Made by a program: the position numbers and the translations under genes. This document shows, piece after piece, positions 1-9,021 of a stretch of DNA of 64,000 nt (positions are counted from its first letter, which is position 1; every line of letters begins with the position of its first letter). This DNA is from Streptomyces scabichelini (lineage in GTDB: Bacteria > Actinomycetota > Actinomycetes > Streptomycetales > Streptomycetaceae): assembly GCF_011045015.1 (NCBI RefSeq), contig NZ_JAAKZY010000002.1, forward strand, positions 78,407 through 142,406. The letters are read 5' to 3'. The notes under the pieces are model-generated. The model searched no databases. It saw only the letters and a list, made by a program, of their open reading frames with translations, and was not told where the DNA came from.

Positions 1-131
1 GACAGGTGCTGATCGTCCTCGCCGTCACCGTGATGGCGGTGGAGATGGCCATCGGATTCGCCGTGGTCACCGCCCTGTTCCGGGCGCGTGAGGTCGACAT
101 GACCGACGAGGCAGCGGAGTTGAAGGAGTGA
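1..131 (+). CDS. nuoK: NADH-quinone oxidoreductase subunit K, C-terminal fragment
   Basis: Only the last 42 codons are in the window; the gene begins upstream. The visible part is a hydrophobic helix rich in Val, Ala and Ile with the acidic residues typical of NuoK (AVEMAIGFAVVTALFR), followed by a short charged tail. NuoK is a small membrane subunit of proton-pumping complex I. Its TGA stop overlaps the GTG start of the next gene by four bases (GTGA), so translation is probably coupled to nuoL. The identity is inferred from this helix plus the nuoL-nuoM-nuoN order that follows; a truncated view limits certainty. Confidence 0.8.
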   Translation, partial: QVLIVLAVTVMAVEMAIGFAVVTALFRAREVDMTDEAAELKE

Positions 132-2038
132 GCGCCCTGCTGTGGGCGCTGGTCGCCGTGCCCCTGACCGCCGGTACGGTCCTGGCCGTCCTCGGCCGAA
201 GAGCCGACCGCCCCGCTCCGGCCCTCGCGGTGGCTGCCTCCACCGTTGCCGTCGTCCTCGCCGTCGTCGCGGCCTTCCGGCAGCCGGCCGTGTCCGCACC
301 GCTCCTGGAGGGACTGCCCTTCGGCCTGGCCGTGGACGGTCTGTCGGGACTGATGGCGGTGACCGTCACCGCGGTGACCGCGGTCATTCTGCTGTTCAGC
401 GTCTCCGACATCGGTCCGGGGGAGGCACGAGCCCGTTTCTTCGGTTTCATGCTGCTCTTCAGCGGGGCGATGCTCGTGACCGTCACCGCCACCACCCTGC
501 CCGCGCTGCTGATGGGCTGGGAGGTCATGGGCGCCACCTCCTGGGCGCTGATCGGCTACTGGTGGCGTGACCCGGTACGGGTGACCGCGGCCGGAACCGC
601 CTTCCTCACCACCCGCACCGCCGACCTCGGCCTCTACCTGGCCGCGGGCGCCGCGCTCGCAGGCGGACAGGGCCTGACGCTCGACGGCATGCCCGACGGC
701 ACGTCATTCGACGGCATGGCGCTCGACGGACTGGAGCACGTCCCGAGCCCCTGGCTCCACGTGCTGACCGCGGGTGTACTGGTCGCCGCGCTCGGCAAGT
801 CCGCCCAACTGCCCTTCAGTTTCTGGCTGTCGAAGGCGATGCAGGGCCCCAGCCCGGTCTCGGCGCTGCTGCACTCCGCCACCATGGTCGTCGCCGGGGC
901 GTATCTGCTGATCCGCCTTGAGCCGCTGCTCGCCGCCTCCGACTGGGGCGAGGAAGCGGTGGCGTGGACCGGCGCCGTCACCGCGCTCGCCCTCGGACTC
1001 GTCGCGGTCGCGCAGACCGACCTCAAACAGCTCCTCGCCGCGTCGAGCTGCGCCCAGATCGGCTTCATGGTGCTCGCGGCGGGTGTCGAGTCGAGTGTCG
1101 GCGGCACGCTTCAGCTCATCGCCCATGCCGCGGCGAAGAGCCTCGCCTTCCTCGTCGCGGGCTACTGGCTGACCCGGCTCGGCAGCAAGGCACTGCCGGA
1201 ACTGCGCGGTGCCGCCCGCCGCCACCGGACAGCGGGGATCGCCTTCACGGTGGCGGCCCTCGGCCTCGCCGGGGTGCCACCGCTGTCGCTCTGGGCGGCG
1301 AAGGACGTCGTGCTCGCCGCGGCCCTGGAACACAGCCCGGCGCTGTACGCGGTGGGGCTTGCGGCCGCCGTGATCTCGGCGGTCTACGGCGTCAAGGCCG
1401 TCTGGTACGTCTGGCAGCCCTCTCCGGCCTCTCCGGATAGCGTGGCAGCCGCCGCCGGGCGGAACGGTGCGAGGCTCCCTGCCGTGGTCGCCGTACCCTT
1501 CGCCGTACTGGCACTGGCGACCGCGGCCCTCGCGGTTCTCGTCCTGCCTCCCGTGCGCGAAGCCGTCGCGCGCACCCTCGGCGTCACCGGTGAACCCGCC
1601 CCGCGGGCCTGGGAGTTCGTCCTCAGCGGCGGCCTGGCCCTGCTCGCCGCCGGGGCCGTCTGGGCGTGGGGCGCCCGGCGCGCCCCGGCTCCGGAGTCCG
1701 TCGTGCGGTGGACCGCCGGATGGCTCGGGCTCGAAGCCGCCGCCCATGCCCTGCTCGTACGTCCCGTGCAGCGCCTCGCCGCCGTGCTCGCGGCCTTCGA
1801 CGACCGCGTCCTCGACCGCGGGGTCGAGAACCTGGCGCGCGGCACGGTGCGCCTGGCGGACGCCGTCAACCGCCGTGCCGAGGCCGCTGTCGACGGCGCC
1901 GTCGAGGGCCTGGCCGCCGCGAGCCGGGAACTGGGCCGGCTCGCGCGGCGCCCGCAGACCGGCCAGTTGCACCAGTACCTCGCCCAGGCCGTCGCGGCCT
2001 TCACCGTCCTTGCCGTCGTCCTCGTCCTCGTGAGGTGA
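128..2038 (+). CDS. nuoL: NADH-quinone oxidoreductase subunit L
   Basis: 636-residue polytopic membrane protein of the Mrp-antiporter/complex I family. It forms one of the proton-translocating channels at the distal end of the membrane arm. The diagnostic stretch around residues 230-255 (SKAMQGPSPVSALLHSATMV) is the NuoL/ND5 signature with its conserved Lys and His, and a further lysine in QTDLKQLLA follows near residue 300. Length matches the family. The C-terminal 100 residues hold the amphipathic linker and a last helix. The GTG start at 128 lies in a GTGA overlap with nuoK. It belongs to a nuoK-L-M-N operon, probably the second, partial nuo set found in streptomycetes rather than the main 14-gene operon; the genes that would settle this are upstream of the window. 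Confidence 0.93.
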   Translation: MSALLWALVAVPLTAGTVLAVLGRRADRPAPALAVAASTVAVVLAVVAAFRQPAVSAPLLEGLPFGLAVDGLSGLMAVTVTAVTAVILLFSVSDIGPGEARARFFGFMLLFSGAMLVTVTATTLPALLMGWEVMGATSWALIGYWWRDPVRVTAAGTAFLTTRTADLGLYLAAGAALAGGQGLTLDGMPDGTSFDGMALDGLEHVPSPWLHVLTAGVLVAALGKSAQLPFSFWLSKAMQGPSPVSALLHSATMVVAGAYLLIRLEPLLAASDWGEEAVAWTGAVTALALGLVAVAQTDLKQLLAASSCAQIGFMVLAAGVESSVGGTLQLIAHAAAKSLAFLVAGYWLTRLGSKALPELRGAARRHRTAGIAFTVAALGLAGVPPLSLWAAKDVVLAAALEHSPALYAVGLAAAVISAVYGVKAVWYVWQPSPASPDSVAAAAGRNGARLPAVVAVPFAVLALATAALAVLVLPPVREAVARTLGVTGEPAPRAWEFVLSGGLALLAAGAVWAWGARRAPAPESVVRWTAGWLGLEAAAHALLVRPVQRLAAVLAAFDDRVLDRGVENLARGTVRLADAVNRRAEAAVDGAVEGLAAASRELGRLARRPQTGQLHQYLAQAVAAFTVLAVVLVLVR

Positions 2039-2043
2039 CCGCC

Positions 2044-3549
2044 GTGCTCACGGCCATCGTCCTGCTGCCCACCGTGGCGGCCGTCCTGCTGCTGTGCCTG
2101 CCACGCAGCACACCCCGCACGGTCTTTCTCGCCGTGTGGGTGGCGGTCTCCGCCGCCGTGCTCGTCCTGACCCTCGTCGTCTGGGCGGGCTACCGCGACG
2201 ACGGCGGAATCCAGTACGAGACCAACGCGCGCTGGATCCCCAGCGCCGGCATCGGCTACCACATCGGCGTCGACGGTCTTTCGCTGCCGCTGATCGCCCT
2301 CACCGGCGTGCTGTTCCTGGCCTGTTCGGTGTACGCCCTGCGTGAGACGCGCCGGGTCCGTGAGTTCGCGGCGCTCTTCCTCTTCCTCGAGACCACCTGC
2401 CTGGGCCTGTTCGCCGCGCTCGACCTGATCTTGTTCTTCGTCTTCTTCGACCTGTCGATCGTGGCGATGTACTTCATCATCGCGGGCTGGGGCCACACCG
2501 GGGCCGCCCGCGCCGCGCTGAAGTTCTTCCTCTACACCTTCATCGGCTCGCTCGCCCTGCTGCTCGGCTTCATCGGCCTGTATCTGGCCGCCGACCCGCA
2601 CACCTTCGACATGGTGGCGCTCACCGAGCAGAACCCCGTCGCCGGACGGTCCGTGTACGGCGGGTTCGTCCTCCTCGCGATCGGGGTCGGACTCGCCGTG
2701 AAGACGCCGACCGTGCCCTTCCACACCTGGCTGCCGCCCGCGCACACCGAGGCTCCCGCCGAGGGCTCGGCCATCCTGGCCGGCGTGCTGCTGAAGATGG
2801 GCACGTACGGCTTCCTGCGCATCGCCATGCCGATCCTCCCGGAGGCGTGGCGCACTTACGCCCTCGTCTTCGTCGTCGTCGGCGTGGTCTCCGTGCTGTA
2901 CGGGGCGCTGGTCGCCCTCGCCCAGACCGAGTTCAAGCGCATGGTCGCCTACACCTCGGTCAACCACATGGGGTACATCATTCTCGCGATCGGCGCCGCG
3001 GCGGCGGTCGGGGACGACACGGGTGACGCCCGCCGACTGGCGGTGACCGGTGCGACGTACCAGATGGTCAGCCACGGACTGCTGACCGGCGCGCTGTTCC
3101 TGCTGGCCGGTGTCCTCTACCAGCGCGGCCGCACGTACGACATGGGCGCCTACTCCGGCGTCGCGGCCACGGCTCCGGTGTTCGCCGCGCTCACCGGGGT
3201 CGCGGTCTTCGGATCGCTGGGGCTGCCGGGGTTCTCCGGGTTCATCGCCGAGTTCCAGATCCTCGCCGGCAGCCTCGGGCCGCGGCCGGTCGCCACCGGC
3301 CTCAGCGTGCTCGGCATCCTCCTCACCGCCGCCCTGCTGCTGCGCGCCCTGCAACGGATGTTCCTCGGCCCGCTGCGGCTGCCCGAAGCGCCGGGCGCGG
3401 CACGCCCGTTCGCCGACATCCGCGCGCATGAGGGCGCGGCGATCGTGCCCCTGCTGATCCTCGCCGTCGTCCTCGGCCTCACGCCGCGCTTCCTCCTGGA
3501 CGTCATCGAACCCGCCTCGCGCGGTGTGCTGGAGTGGCTCGCGCGATGA
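2044..3549 (+). CDS. nuoM: NADH-quinone oxidoreductase subunit M
   Basis: 501-residue membrane subunit of complex I, homologous to the antiporter subunits. The pattern of 13-14 hydrophobic segments and the motifs VKTPTVPFHTWLPPAHTEAP and QTEFKRMVAYTSVNHMG are those of NuoM/ND4, including the conserved proton-pathway Lys and His residues. The GTG at 2044 was chosen because GAGGTGA sits about seven bases upstream; a GTG at 2035 that overlaps the nuoL stop is the alternative. Its own stop overlaps the nuoN start (ATGA at 3546). It is part of the same operon as nuoL and nuoN. Confidence 0.93.
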   Translation: MLTAIVLLPTVAAVLLLCLPRSTPRTVFLAVWVAVSAAVLVLTLVVWAGYRDDGGIQYETNARWIPSAGIGYHIGVDGLSLPLIALTGVLFLACSVYALRETRRVREFAALFLFLETTCLGLFAALDLILFFVFFDLSIVAMYFIIAGWGHTGAARAALKFFLYTFIGSLALLLGFIGLYLAADPHTFDMVALTEQNPVAGRSVYGGFVLLAIGVGLAVKTPTVPFHTWLPPAHTEAPAEGSAILAGVLLKMGTYGFLRIAMPILPEAWRTYALVFVVVGVVSVLYGALVALAQTEFKRMVAYTSVNHMGYIILAIGAAAAVGDDTGDARRLAVTGATYQMVSHGLLTGALFLLAGVLYQRGRTYDMGAYSGVAATAPVFAALTGVAVFGSLGLPGFSGFIAEFQILAGSLGPRPVATGLSVLGILLTAALLLRALQRMFLGPLRLPEAPGAARPFADIRAHEGAAIVPLLILAVVLGLTPRFLLDVIEPASRGVLEWLAR

Positions 3550-4961
3550 ACGAGAACCCCCTCGACCTGCTCCCCGAAGTCCTCCTCGGCGCCTCCGCCG
3601 TCCTTGGACTGCTGCTCGGCGCCTGGCTGCCCCGCCACCGGCAGTGGCTGGTCGGCGCGTTGGCGATGGCGGCCTGCGCGGCGGGCATCGCGGCGGCCGC
3701 CGTCGCCGCTGCCGGAGACACCCTGACCGCCTTCGACGGGGCGTTCGCCGTGGACCCGGTGACGTCCGCGGCGCGCGTCGTGATTCTCGGCGGCACCCTC
3801 CTCGTCCTCGCCCTCTCCCTGGCTCCGTTCCGCGCGCACCCACGCGAGACCGAGTTCTACGTCCTCCTCCAACTGGCCGCGCTCGGCGCGCTGATGCTGG
3901 CCGGCGCCCAGGACCTGCTGCTGCTCGCCGCCGCGTATCTGCTGGCGAGCGTCCCCGCGTACGCGCTGGCCGGATTCCGCAAGGACGGACCCGGCACCGA
4001 GGCGGCCCTGAAGTACTACGTCGTCGGCGCGCTGCTCGGCGTCGTCATGCTCGCGGGCATCACCGTGCTGTTCGCCGCAGGCCGCGCGACCCCCTATCCG
4101 GCGCTGGGCGAGTCACTTCCCACCGCGCCCGCCGGGCTCGTGGCCGCGGGTGTGGTCGGGCTGTTCGCCGGAGTCCTGTTCAAGGCCGGGGGAGTCCCGG
4201 GGCACTTCTGGGTGCCGGACGCGGTGCAGGGCAGTTCGCCGCCGGTCGCCGCGTTCCTCGCCACGCTGCCGAAGATCGGCGCCCTGGCCGCGCTGTACCG
4301 TCTCGTCGCCGTGCCCCTCGCCGACACGGACGTTCCGTGGCCGGCCCTGATCGCCGTACTCGCCGCCGCGTCGATGACGCTCGGGAACCTGGCCGCGTTC
4401 TTCCAGACCGACGTCAAGAGGCTCCTCGCGTACTCCACGATCAGTCAGGTCGGCTACCTCCTCATGCCGGTCGCGGTGGTCGGCCGCGCCGAAGAGGCCC
4501 AGGGAGCGCTGCTCTACTACCTGGCGGCGTACGCCCTCACCAACCTGGGCGCCTTCGCCGTGGTGTGCGCCCTCCCGCACGTAAGCACCGTCGACGGCTA
4601 CCGCGGGCTCCTGCGCAACCATCCCGCCCTGGCCCTCAGTCTCGCCGTCTGCCTCCTCGGCCTGCTCGGCACCCCGCCCACCGCGGTGTTCCTCGGCAAG
4701 CTGGAGGTCTTCACCGCGGCCGTCGACGGCGGCTACGCCTGGCTCGCGGTCGTGGCGGCCGTCAACACCGTGGCGTCGCTCTTTTACTACCTGCGGTGGA
4801 TCTACCCCGCGGTCTCCGGCTCGGACGAAGCGCGTACGCACGCTGTGGTGCGGCCCGCGGCCTGGCTCGCCTGCGCCGCCGCGGGCGCGTCCGTGGTCCT
4901 CGGCATCGCGGGAGGCCCGGTCCTCGACCTGCTCGACGGACCGCTCGCCCGCATGCGCTGA
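3546..4961 (+). CDS. nuoN: NADH-quinone oxidoreductase subunit N
   Basis: 471-residue polytopic membrane protein, last gene of the nuo operon. Motifs KAGGVPGHFWVPDAVQGSSP (about residues 215-235) and QTDVKRLLAYSTISQVGYLL (about 283-302) identify the third antiporter-like complex I subunit (NuoN/ND2 family). ATG at 3546 overlaps the nuoM stop by four bases. The stop at 4961 runs straight into a strong hairpin, so transcription of the operon probably ends here against the convergent copA gene. Confidence 0.92.
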   Translation: MNENPLDLLPEVLLGASAVLGLLLGAWLPRHRQWLVGALAMAACAAGIAAAAVAAAGDTLTAFDGAFAVDPVTSAARVVILGGTLLVLALSLAPFRAHPRETEFYVLLQLAALGALMLAGAQDLLLLAAAYLLASVPAYALAGFRKDGPGTEAALKYYVVGALLGVVMLAGITVLFAAGRATPYPALGESLPTAPAGLVAAGVVGLFAGVLFKAGGVPGHFWVPDAVQGSSPPVAAFLATLPKIGALAALYRLVAVPLADTDVPWPALIAVLAAASMTLGNLAAFFQTDVKRLLAYSTISQVGYLLMPVAVVGRAEEAQGALLYYLAAYALTNLGAFAVVCALPHVSTVDGYRGLLRNHPALALSLAVCLLGLLGTPPTAVFLGKLEVFTAAVDGGYAWLAVVAAVNTVASLFYYLRWIYPAVSGSDEARTHAVVRPAAWLACAAAGASVVLGIAGGPVLDLLDGPLARMR

Positions 4962-4999
4962 GGCACCTGCCCTACCCGGTAGGGGTAGGGCAGGTGCCT
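4961..4999. terminator. Perfect 17-bp stem-loop between nuoN and copA
   Basis: Positions 4961-4977 are exactly complementary to 4983-4999 with a five-base loop. It lies between two convergent genes, starts on the last base of the nuoN stop codon and lies 24 bases beyond the end of copA. A bidirectional intrinsic terminator of the T-less type usual in streptomycetes is the likely role. Confidence 0.8.
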
Positions 5000-5023
5000 C
5001 CCATTCGGCGCCGAGCCTCCGAT

Positions 5024-7306
5024 TCAGTTGCCCATCGCCTGGAACCCCCGCAGCCGGAGGCTGTTACCGACCACGAAGACCGAGGAGAAGGCCATCGCCG
5101 CTCCCGCGATCATCGGGTTGAGCAGGCCGGCGGCCGCGAGGGGGAGGGCGGCGACGTTGTAGGCGAAGGCCCAGAAGAGGTTGGTCTTGATGGTGCCGAG
5201 GGTCTTGCGCGAGAGCCGGATCGCGTCGGCCGCGGCCCGCAGGTCGCCCCGTACGAGAGTGAGGTCACCGGCCTCGATCGCCGCGTCCGTGCCCGTGCCC
5301 ATGGCCAGGCCCAGGTCGGCCTGGGCCAGCGCGGCCGCGTCGTTGACGCCGTCGCCGACCATCGCCACCGAACGGCCCTCCGCCTGGAGGCGCTTGATCA
5401 CGTCCACCTTGTCCTGGGGGAGGACCTCGGCGATGACCTCGTCGATACCGACCTCGGCCGCGACCGACTCCGCGACCGCCTTGTTGTCGCCGGTCAGCAG
5501 GATCGGTGTCAGGCCGAGGGCCCGCAGCCGCGTGATCGCCTCGGCGCTGGTCTCCTTGACGGCGTCGGCCACTTCGAGGACCGCACGGGCCTCGCCGTCC
5601 CAGGCGACCGCGATCGCCGTACGTCCCGCTGCCTCGGCCTCGGCCTTTGCCCGCTCCAGTTCCACGGGCAGGTAGATCTCCCACTCGGCGAGCAGCTTCT
5701 CGCGGCCGACCAGGACCGCGTGGCCCTCGACGATGCCCTGGACGCCGAGACCCGCGACGTTCGCGAAGTCCTCCGGGGTGGGCAGCTCGCCGACCTTCTG
5801 CGCGGCGCCTGTGGCCACCGCCTTCGCGATCGGGTGCTCCGATGAGTGCTCCAGCGCACCGGCCAGACGCAGTACTTCGTCCTCGCCGGTGCTGTCGGCG
5901 GTGTGCACGGCCAGCAGCGTCATCCGTCCCGTGGTCACCGTCCCGGTCTTGTCGAGGACGATGGTGTCGACCTTGCGCGTGTTCTCCAGGACCTCGGGGC
6001 CCTTGATCAGGATGCCGAGCTGGGCGCCGCGCCCGGTGCCGACCATCAGCGCGGTCGGCGTCGCGAGCCCCAGGGCGCACGGGCAGGCGATGATCAGGAC
6101 GGCGACCGCGGCGGTGAAGGCGGCGGTCAGTCCGGAGCCGTTGCCGAGCCAGAAGCCGAGGGTGGCCAGGGCGAGGCCGATGACGACCGGTACGAAGACC
6201 GCGGAGATCCTGTCGGCGAGGCGCTGGGCGGCGGCCTTGCCGTTCTGCGCGTCCTCCACCAGCTTGGCCATACGCGCGAGCTGGGTGTCGGCGCCGACCC
6301 GGGTGGCCTCGACGACGAGACGTCCGCCGACGTTGAGCGTGGCACCGGTGATGCCGTCGCCGACCGCGACCTCGACCGGTACCGACTCGCCGGTCAGCAT
6401 GGACGCGTCCACGGCGGACGCACCCTCGACGACGACACCGTCGGTGGCGATCTTCTCGCCCGGGCGCACCAGGAAGCGGTCGCCCACCTTCAACTCGGCG
6501 GTGGGGATGGTCTGTTCGCGACCGTCGGCACGCAGGACCGTGACGTCCTTCGCACCGAGCTCCAGCAGCGCCTTGAGGGCCGCGCCCGCCTTCCGCTTGG
6601 ACCGGGCCTCGAAGTAGCGGCCCGCGAGGATGAAGGCCGTGACGCCCGCCGCGGCTTCCAGATAGATGTTCCCCGCGCCGTCACCGCGGGCGATGGTCAG
6701 CTCGAAGGGGTGCGTCATGCCGGGCGTGCCGGCCGTGCCGAAGAAGAGGGCCCACAGGGACCACAGGAACGCGGCCGACGTACCGACCGAGATCAGCGTG
6801 TCCATGGTGGCCGCGCCGTGCCGGGCGTTGGTCCAGGCGGCGCGGTGGAAGGGCCAGGCGGCGTACGTGACGACGGGCGCGGCCAGCGTCAGGGACAGCC
6901 ACTGCCAGTACTCGAACTGGAGGGCCGGGATCATCGCCATCGCCACGACCGGCACGGCGAGGACGACCGCGGTGATCAGGCGCTCGCGCAACGGCCGAAG
7001 CTCGTCGTCCGCTCCTGCGCCGCCCCTGCCGCCGTCCCCGTCGCCGTGCCCGGGTGCGGACTCGGGACGTACGGGAGCGGGCTCCTGCGCGGTGTAGCCG
7101 GTGGCCTCGACCGTGCTGATCAGGTCCTGGACGGAGACCTCTTCGCCGCGGTAGGTGACCTTGGCCTTCTCGGTGGCGTAGTTGACGGTCGCCTCGACGC
7201 CGTCCATGCGGTTGAGCTTCTTCTCGATCCGGGCCGCGCACGAGGCGCAGGTCATGCCGCCGATGGCGAGTTCGACCTCGGCGGCGCCTGGTGTGGTGGT
7301 GGTCAT
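5024..7306 (-). CDS. copA: Copper-translocating P-type ATPase
   Basis: 760-residue heavy-metal P1B-type ATPase that exports Cu(I) from the cytoplasm at the cost of ATP. One N-terminal metal-binding domain carries GMTCASC (Cys20 and Cys23). Eight membrane helices are predicted by eye. The transmembrane metal site is CPC (about residue 408-410, [11 protein letters not shown]), the phosphorylated aspartate is in DKTGT (about 450), and the nucleotide-domain HP motif (SEHPIAKA) and the hinge [14 protein letters not shown] are intact. The CPC motif and chaperone neighbour favour copper or silver over zinc. It lies downstream of the CopZ-like gene on the same strand; a CsoR-type palindrome precedes that pair. 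Confidence 0.95.
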   Translation of the reverse strand: MTTTTPGAAEVELAIGGMTCASCAARIEKKLNRMDGVEATVNYATEKAKVTYRGEEVSVQDLISTVEATGYTAQEPAPVRPESAPGHGDGDGGRGGAGADDELRPLRERLITAVVLAVPVVAMAMIPALQFEYWQWLSLTLAAPVVTYAAWPFHRAAWTNARHGAATMDTLISVGTSAAFLWSLWALFFGTAGTPGMTHPFELTIARGDGAGNIYLEAAAGVTAFILAGRYFEARSKRKAGAALKALLELGAKDVTVLRADGREQTIPTAELKVGDRFLVRPGEKIATDGVVVEGASAVDASMLTGESVPVEVAVGDGITGATLNVGGRLVVEATRVGADTQLARMAKLVEDAQNGKAAAQRLADRISAVFVPVVIGLALATLGFWLGNGSGLTAAFTAAVAVLIIACPCALGLATPTALMVGTGRGAQLGILIKGPEVLENTRKVDTIVLDKTGTVTTGRMTLLAVHTADSTGEDEVLRLAGALEHSSEHPIAKAVATGAAQKVGELPTPEDFANVAGLGVQGIVEGHAVLVGREKLLAEWEIYLPVELERAKAEAEAAGRTAIAVAWDGEARAVLEVADAVKETSAEAITRLRALGLTPILLTGDNKAVAESVAAEVGIDEVIAEVLPQDKVDVIKRLQAEGRSVAMVGDGVNDAAALAQADLGLAMGTGTDAAIEAGDLTLVRGDLRAAADAIRLSRKTLGTIKTNLFWAFAYNVAALPLAAAGLLNPMIAGAAMAFSSVFVVGNSLRLRGFQAMGN

Positions 7307-7364
7307 GTCTGCTCCTCGCAGCTTTGCGGATGACTGGGAAGGCGGGGGCGGGGCCGCGGAGGGG

Positions 7365-7432
7365 GAGGCCCCGCCCGGCTCGCGGTGGGTGAGGCCCCGC
7401 CCGGCTCGCGGTGGGTGAGGCCCCGCCCGGCT
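7365..7432. repeat. 26-bp tandem repeat, 2.6 copies, between the CopZ-like gene and copA
   Basis: Two full 26-base units begin at 7365 and 7391 and a 16-base partial unit at 7417; the copies are identical. Each holds GGCCCCGCCC. The array fills the short gap between the chaperone stop and the copA start and would be transcribed with them. No coding use was seen. Confidence 0.85.
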
Positions 7433-7438
7433 TCTAGG

Positions 7439-7732
7439 TCAGGCGCGGCCGGCGAACTCGTAGCCGGCCTCGTCGACCGTCTCGGCGATCAGGCCGTCGT
7501 CGGGCGCGCCGCCGGTGGTGACCGTGACGAGGCCGGTACCGATCTCGACCTCGACGCCGATGACGTCGTCGAGTCCGCCGACGGCCTTGGCGACGACTCC
7601 CTGGCAGTGGGCGCTGCCCACACCGTTGACCTTGTAGACGGTGGTGTGACCGTCCGAGACCGCCGTAGACGTGGTGTTCTCCGGGGCCTGGCCGGTGTGG
7701 CAGCTGCCGTCAGGGGTGCAGCAGGACGACAT
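7439..7732 (-). CDS. CopZ-like heavy-metal-associated domain protein with altered metal motif
   Basis: 97-residue HMA-fold (ferredoxin-like) protein, the expected copper chaperone partner of the adjacent copA. The body reads like a CopZ domain (TVYKVNGVGSAHC, then GLDDVIGVEVEIGTGLVTV). The usual metal loop G-M-x-C-x-x-C is here GVGSAHC, so the first cysteine is serine and only Cys is left at the second position. In exchange the N-terminus has CC and C in MSSCCTPDGSC, which could supply ligands. ATG at 7732 is chosen for the AGGAGG a few bases upstream; an in-frame extension to 7822 would cross the operator. Function as a chaperone is inferred from fold and position; the altered loop leaves metal binding uncertain. 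Confidence 0.82.
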   Translation of the reverse strand: MSSCCTPDGSCHTGQAPENTTSTAVSDGHTTVYKVNGVGSAHCQGVVAKAVGGLDDVIGVEVEIGTGLVTVTTGGAPDDGLIAETVDEAGYEFAGRA

Positions 7733-7787
7733 GGGTTTCCTCCTGTGGAGATGAATGCTCGAACTCGGCTGTTCTCTTGACGCCTTG

Positions 7788-7804
7788 ATACCCCTAGGGG
7801 GTAT
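7788..7804. promoter_or_regulatory. CsoR-type copper operator, copZ/copA side
   Basis: ATACCCCTAGGGGGTAT is a near-perfect GC-rich palindrome flanked by TA steps, the form bound by the copper-sensing repressor CsoR in actinobacteria. It lies about 55 bases upstream of the CopZ-like start. The csoR gene itself is not in this window. Confidence 0.8.
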
Positions 7805-7871
7805 GGCGCCGTGCGACTCCATGTATACCCCCCGCCCGTATTCAATGCAAGAGCCGATTCGACTTGACTAG

Positions 7872-7888
7872 ATACCCCATGGGGGTAT
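7872..7888. promoter_or_regulatory. CsoR-type copper operator, secreted-protein side
   Basis: ATACCCCATGGGGGTAT is a second copy of the same palindrome, 84 bases from the first and about 67 bases upstream of the ATG at 7955. A half-site-like run (GTATACCCCCC) lies between them near 7824-7834. Paired operators suggest both divergent units respond to copper. Confidence 0.8.
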
Positions 7889-7954
7889 GTTGGGGATGTC
7901 AGTCGCCCACTGAGCGGCGGCCCTCAAGACTTGAGACTGAGAAGGGACCACGTC

Positions 7955-8983
7955 ATGCACACCGGACTGAAGATCACCGCCTTCGCCGCCGCACTCGCCG
8001 CGAGCTTCGGCACCGCCTACGGGGTGGGCAACGCCGTCGACCCCGTGGTGTCAGAAGACGCCGGGACCTCAGAGCACGGCGGCCACGCGGCAAGCACGAA
8101 CAGCGACGGAGGCGGGGGGCGGAGCGGAGGCACGGAGGCGGGCGGTGAGCGCGAAGCGCAGCTGCCCGGCGGGCTCCAGACGTCCGAGGACGGCTACACC
8201 CTCGACCTGAAGACCTCGCGCATCGAGGCCGGGACACCCGGCAAGCTGAGCTTCGCCATCGTCCAGGAGAGCACCGGACGGAACGTGACCGCGTATCAGC
8301 GGGAACACGAGAAGGAACTGCACCTCATCGTCGCCTCACGCGACCTCACGGTCTACCGCCACCTCCACCCGACCCGCGCCGCCGACGGCACGTGGTCGAC
8401 ACCCGTCGAGCTGCCGGCGGCGGGCGGTTACCGCGTCTTCGCCGACTTCACGCCCAAGGGCGTCTCGGAGGGACTGACCCTGGGCTCCGACCTCGCGGTG
8501 TCCGGGCCGTACAAGCCCGCCGAACTGCCGAAGCCCAGCACCGTCGCGAAGGTCGACGGCTACGAGGTGACTCTCAACGGCGAGCTGCGCCCCGGCGGAG
8601 GCAGTGAGCTGAAGCTGAACGTCGCCAAGGACGGCAAGCCGGTGAAGAACCTCCAGCCCTACCTCGGCGCGTACGGCCATCTCGTCGCCCTGCGCTCGGG
8701 CGACCTGGCCTATCTCCACGTCCACCCCAATGGCGAGCCGGGCGACGGAAAGACGGATCCCGGTCCGGAGGTGTCGTTCACGGCAACGGCACCCAGCAAG
8801 GGGGCGTACCGCCTGTTCCTCGACTTCAAGCACGAGGGGAAGGTCCGTACGGCGGCCTTCACGGTCCACGCGGCAGGCGGGCCGGCGGCGGCACCGACCA
8901 CGGAAGAGCCGACTACGGACGAGCCCACTACGGGCGAGCCGCCCGCGGACGAGCACGCTTCGGACGGCGGCCACGGGCACTGA
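7955..8983 (+). CDS. Secreted, putatively copper-responsive protein with duplicated His-rich domain
   Basis: 342 residues with a short N-terminal signal or anchor segment (LKITAFAAALAASFGTAYG). No named family was recognised with certainty. The body contains two related halves: about residues 105-180 with HLIVASRDLTVYRHLHP then GGYRVFADF, and about 225-300 with HLVALRSGDLAYLHVHP then GAYRLFLDF. Each half carries clustered histidines suited to metal binding. The C-terminal 30 residues are an acidic Glu-Pro-Thr repeat ending in HGH. The start at 7955 follows GAAGGGA. Its divergent position behind its own CsoR-type palindrome suggests an extracytoplasmic copper-binding or delivery role; this is inference. 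Confidence 0.85.
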   Translation: MHTGLKITAFAAALAASFGTAYGVGNAVDPVVSEDAGTSEHGGHAASTNSDGGGGRSGGTEAGGEREAQLPGGLQTSEDGYTLDLKTSRIEAGTPGKLSFAIVQESTGRNVTAYQREHEKELHLIVASRDLTVYRHLHPTRAADGTWSTPVELPAAGGYRVFADFTPKGVSEGLTLGSDLAVSGPYKPAELPKPSTVAKVDGYEVTLNGELRPGGGSELKLNVAKDGKPVKNLQPYLGAYGHLVALRSGDLAYLHVHPNGEPGDGKTDPGPEVSFTATAPSKGAYRLFLDFKHEGKVRTAAFTVHAAGGPAAAPTTEEPTTDEPTTGEPPADEHASDGGHGH

Positions 8984-8990
8984 AGCAGGG

Positions 8991-9015
8991 GCGCCCGCCG
9001 GTCACCGGCGGGCGC
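8991..9015. terminator. Perfect 11-bp stem-loop between convergent genes
   Basis: GCGCCCGCCGG at 8991-9001 pairs with 9005-9015 around a TCA loop, directly after the secreted protein gene and before the end of the phosphatidyltransferase gene on the other strand. A bidirectional terminator is likely. Confidence 0.75.
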
Positions 9016-9021
9016 TGCCGG

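Noticed and set aside
1384..3843. Open frame of 819 codons on the minus strand opposite nuoL and nuoM
   Set aside because: Arg/Gly/Pro-rich composition with no motif; it mirrors the codon bias of the real plus-strand genes, a usual artefact at this GC content.
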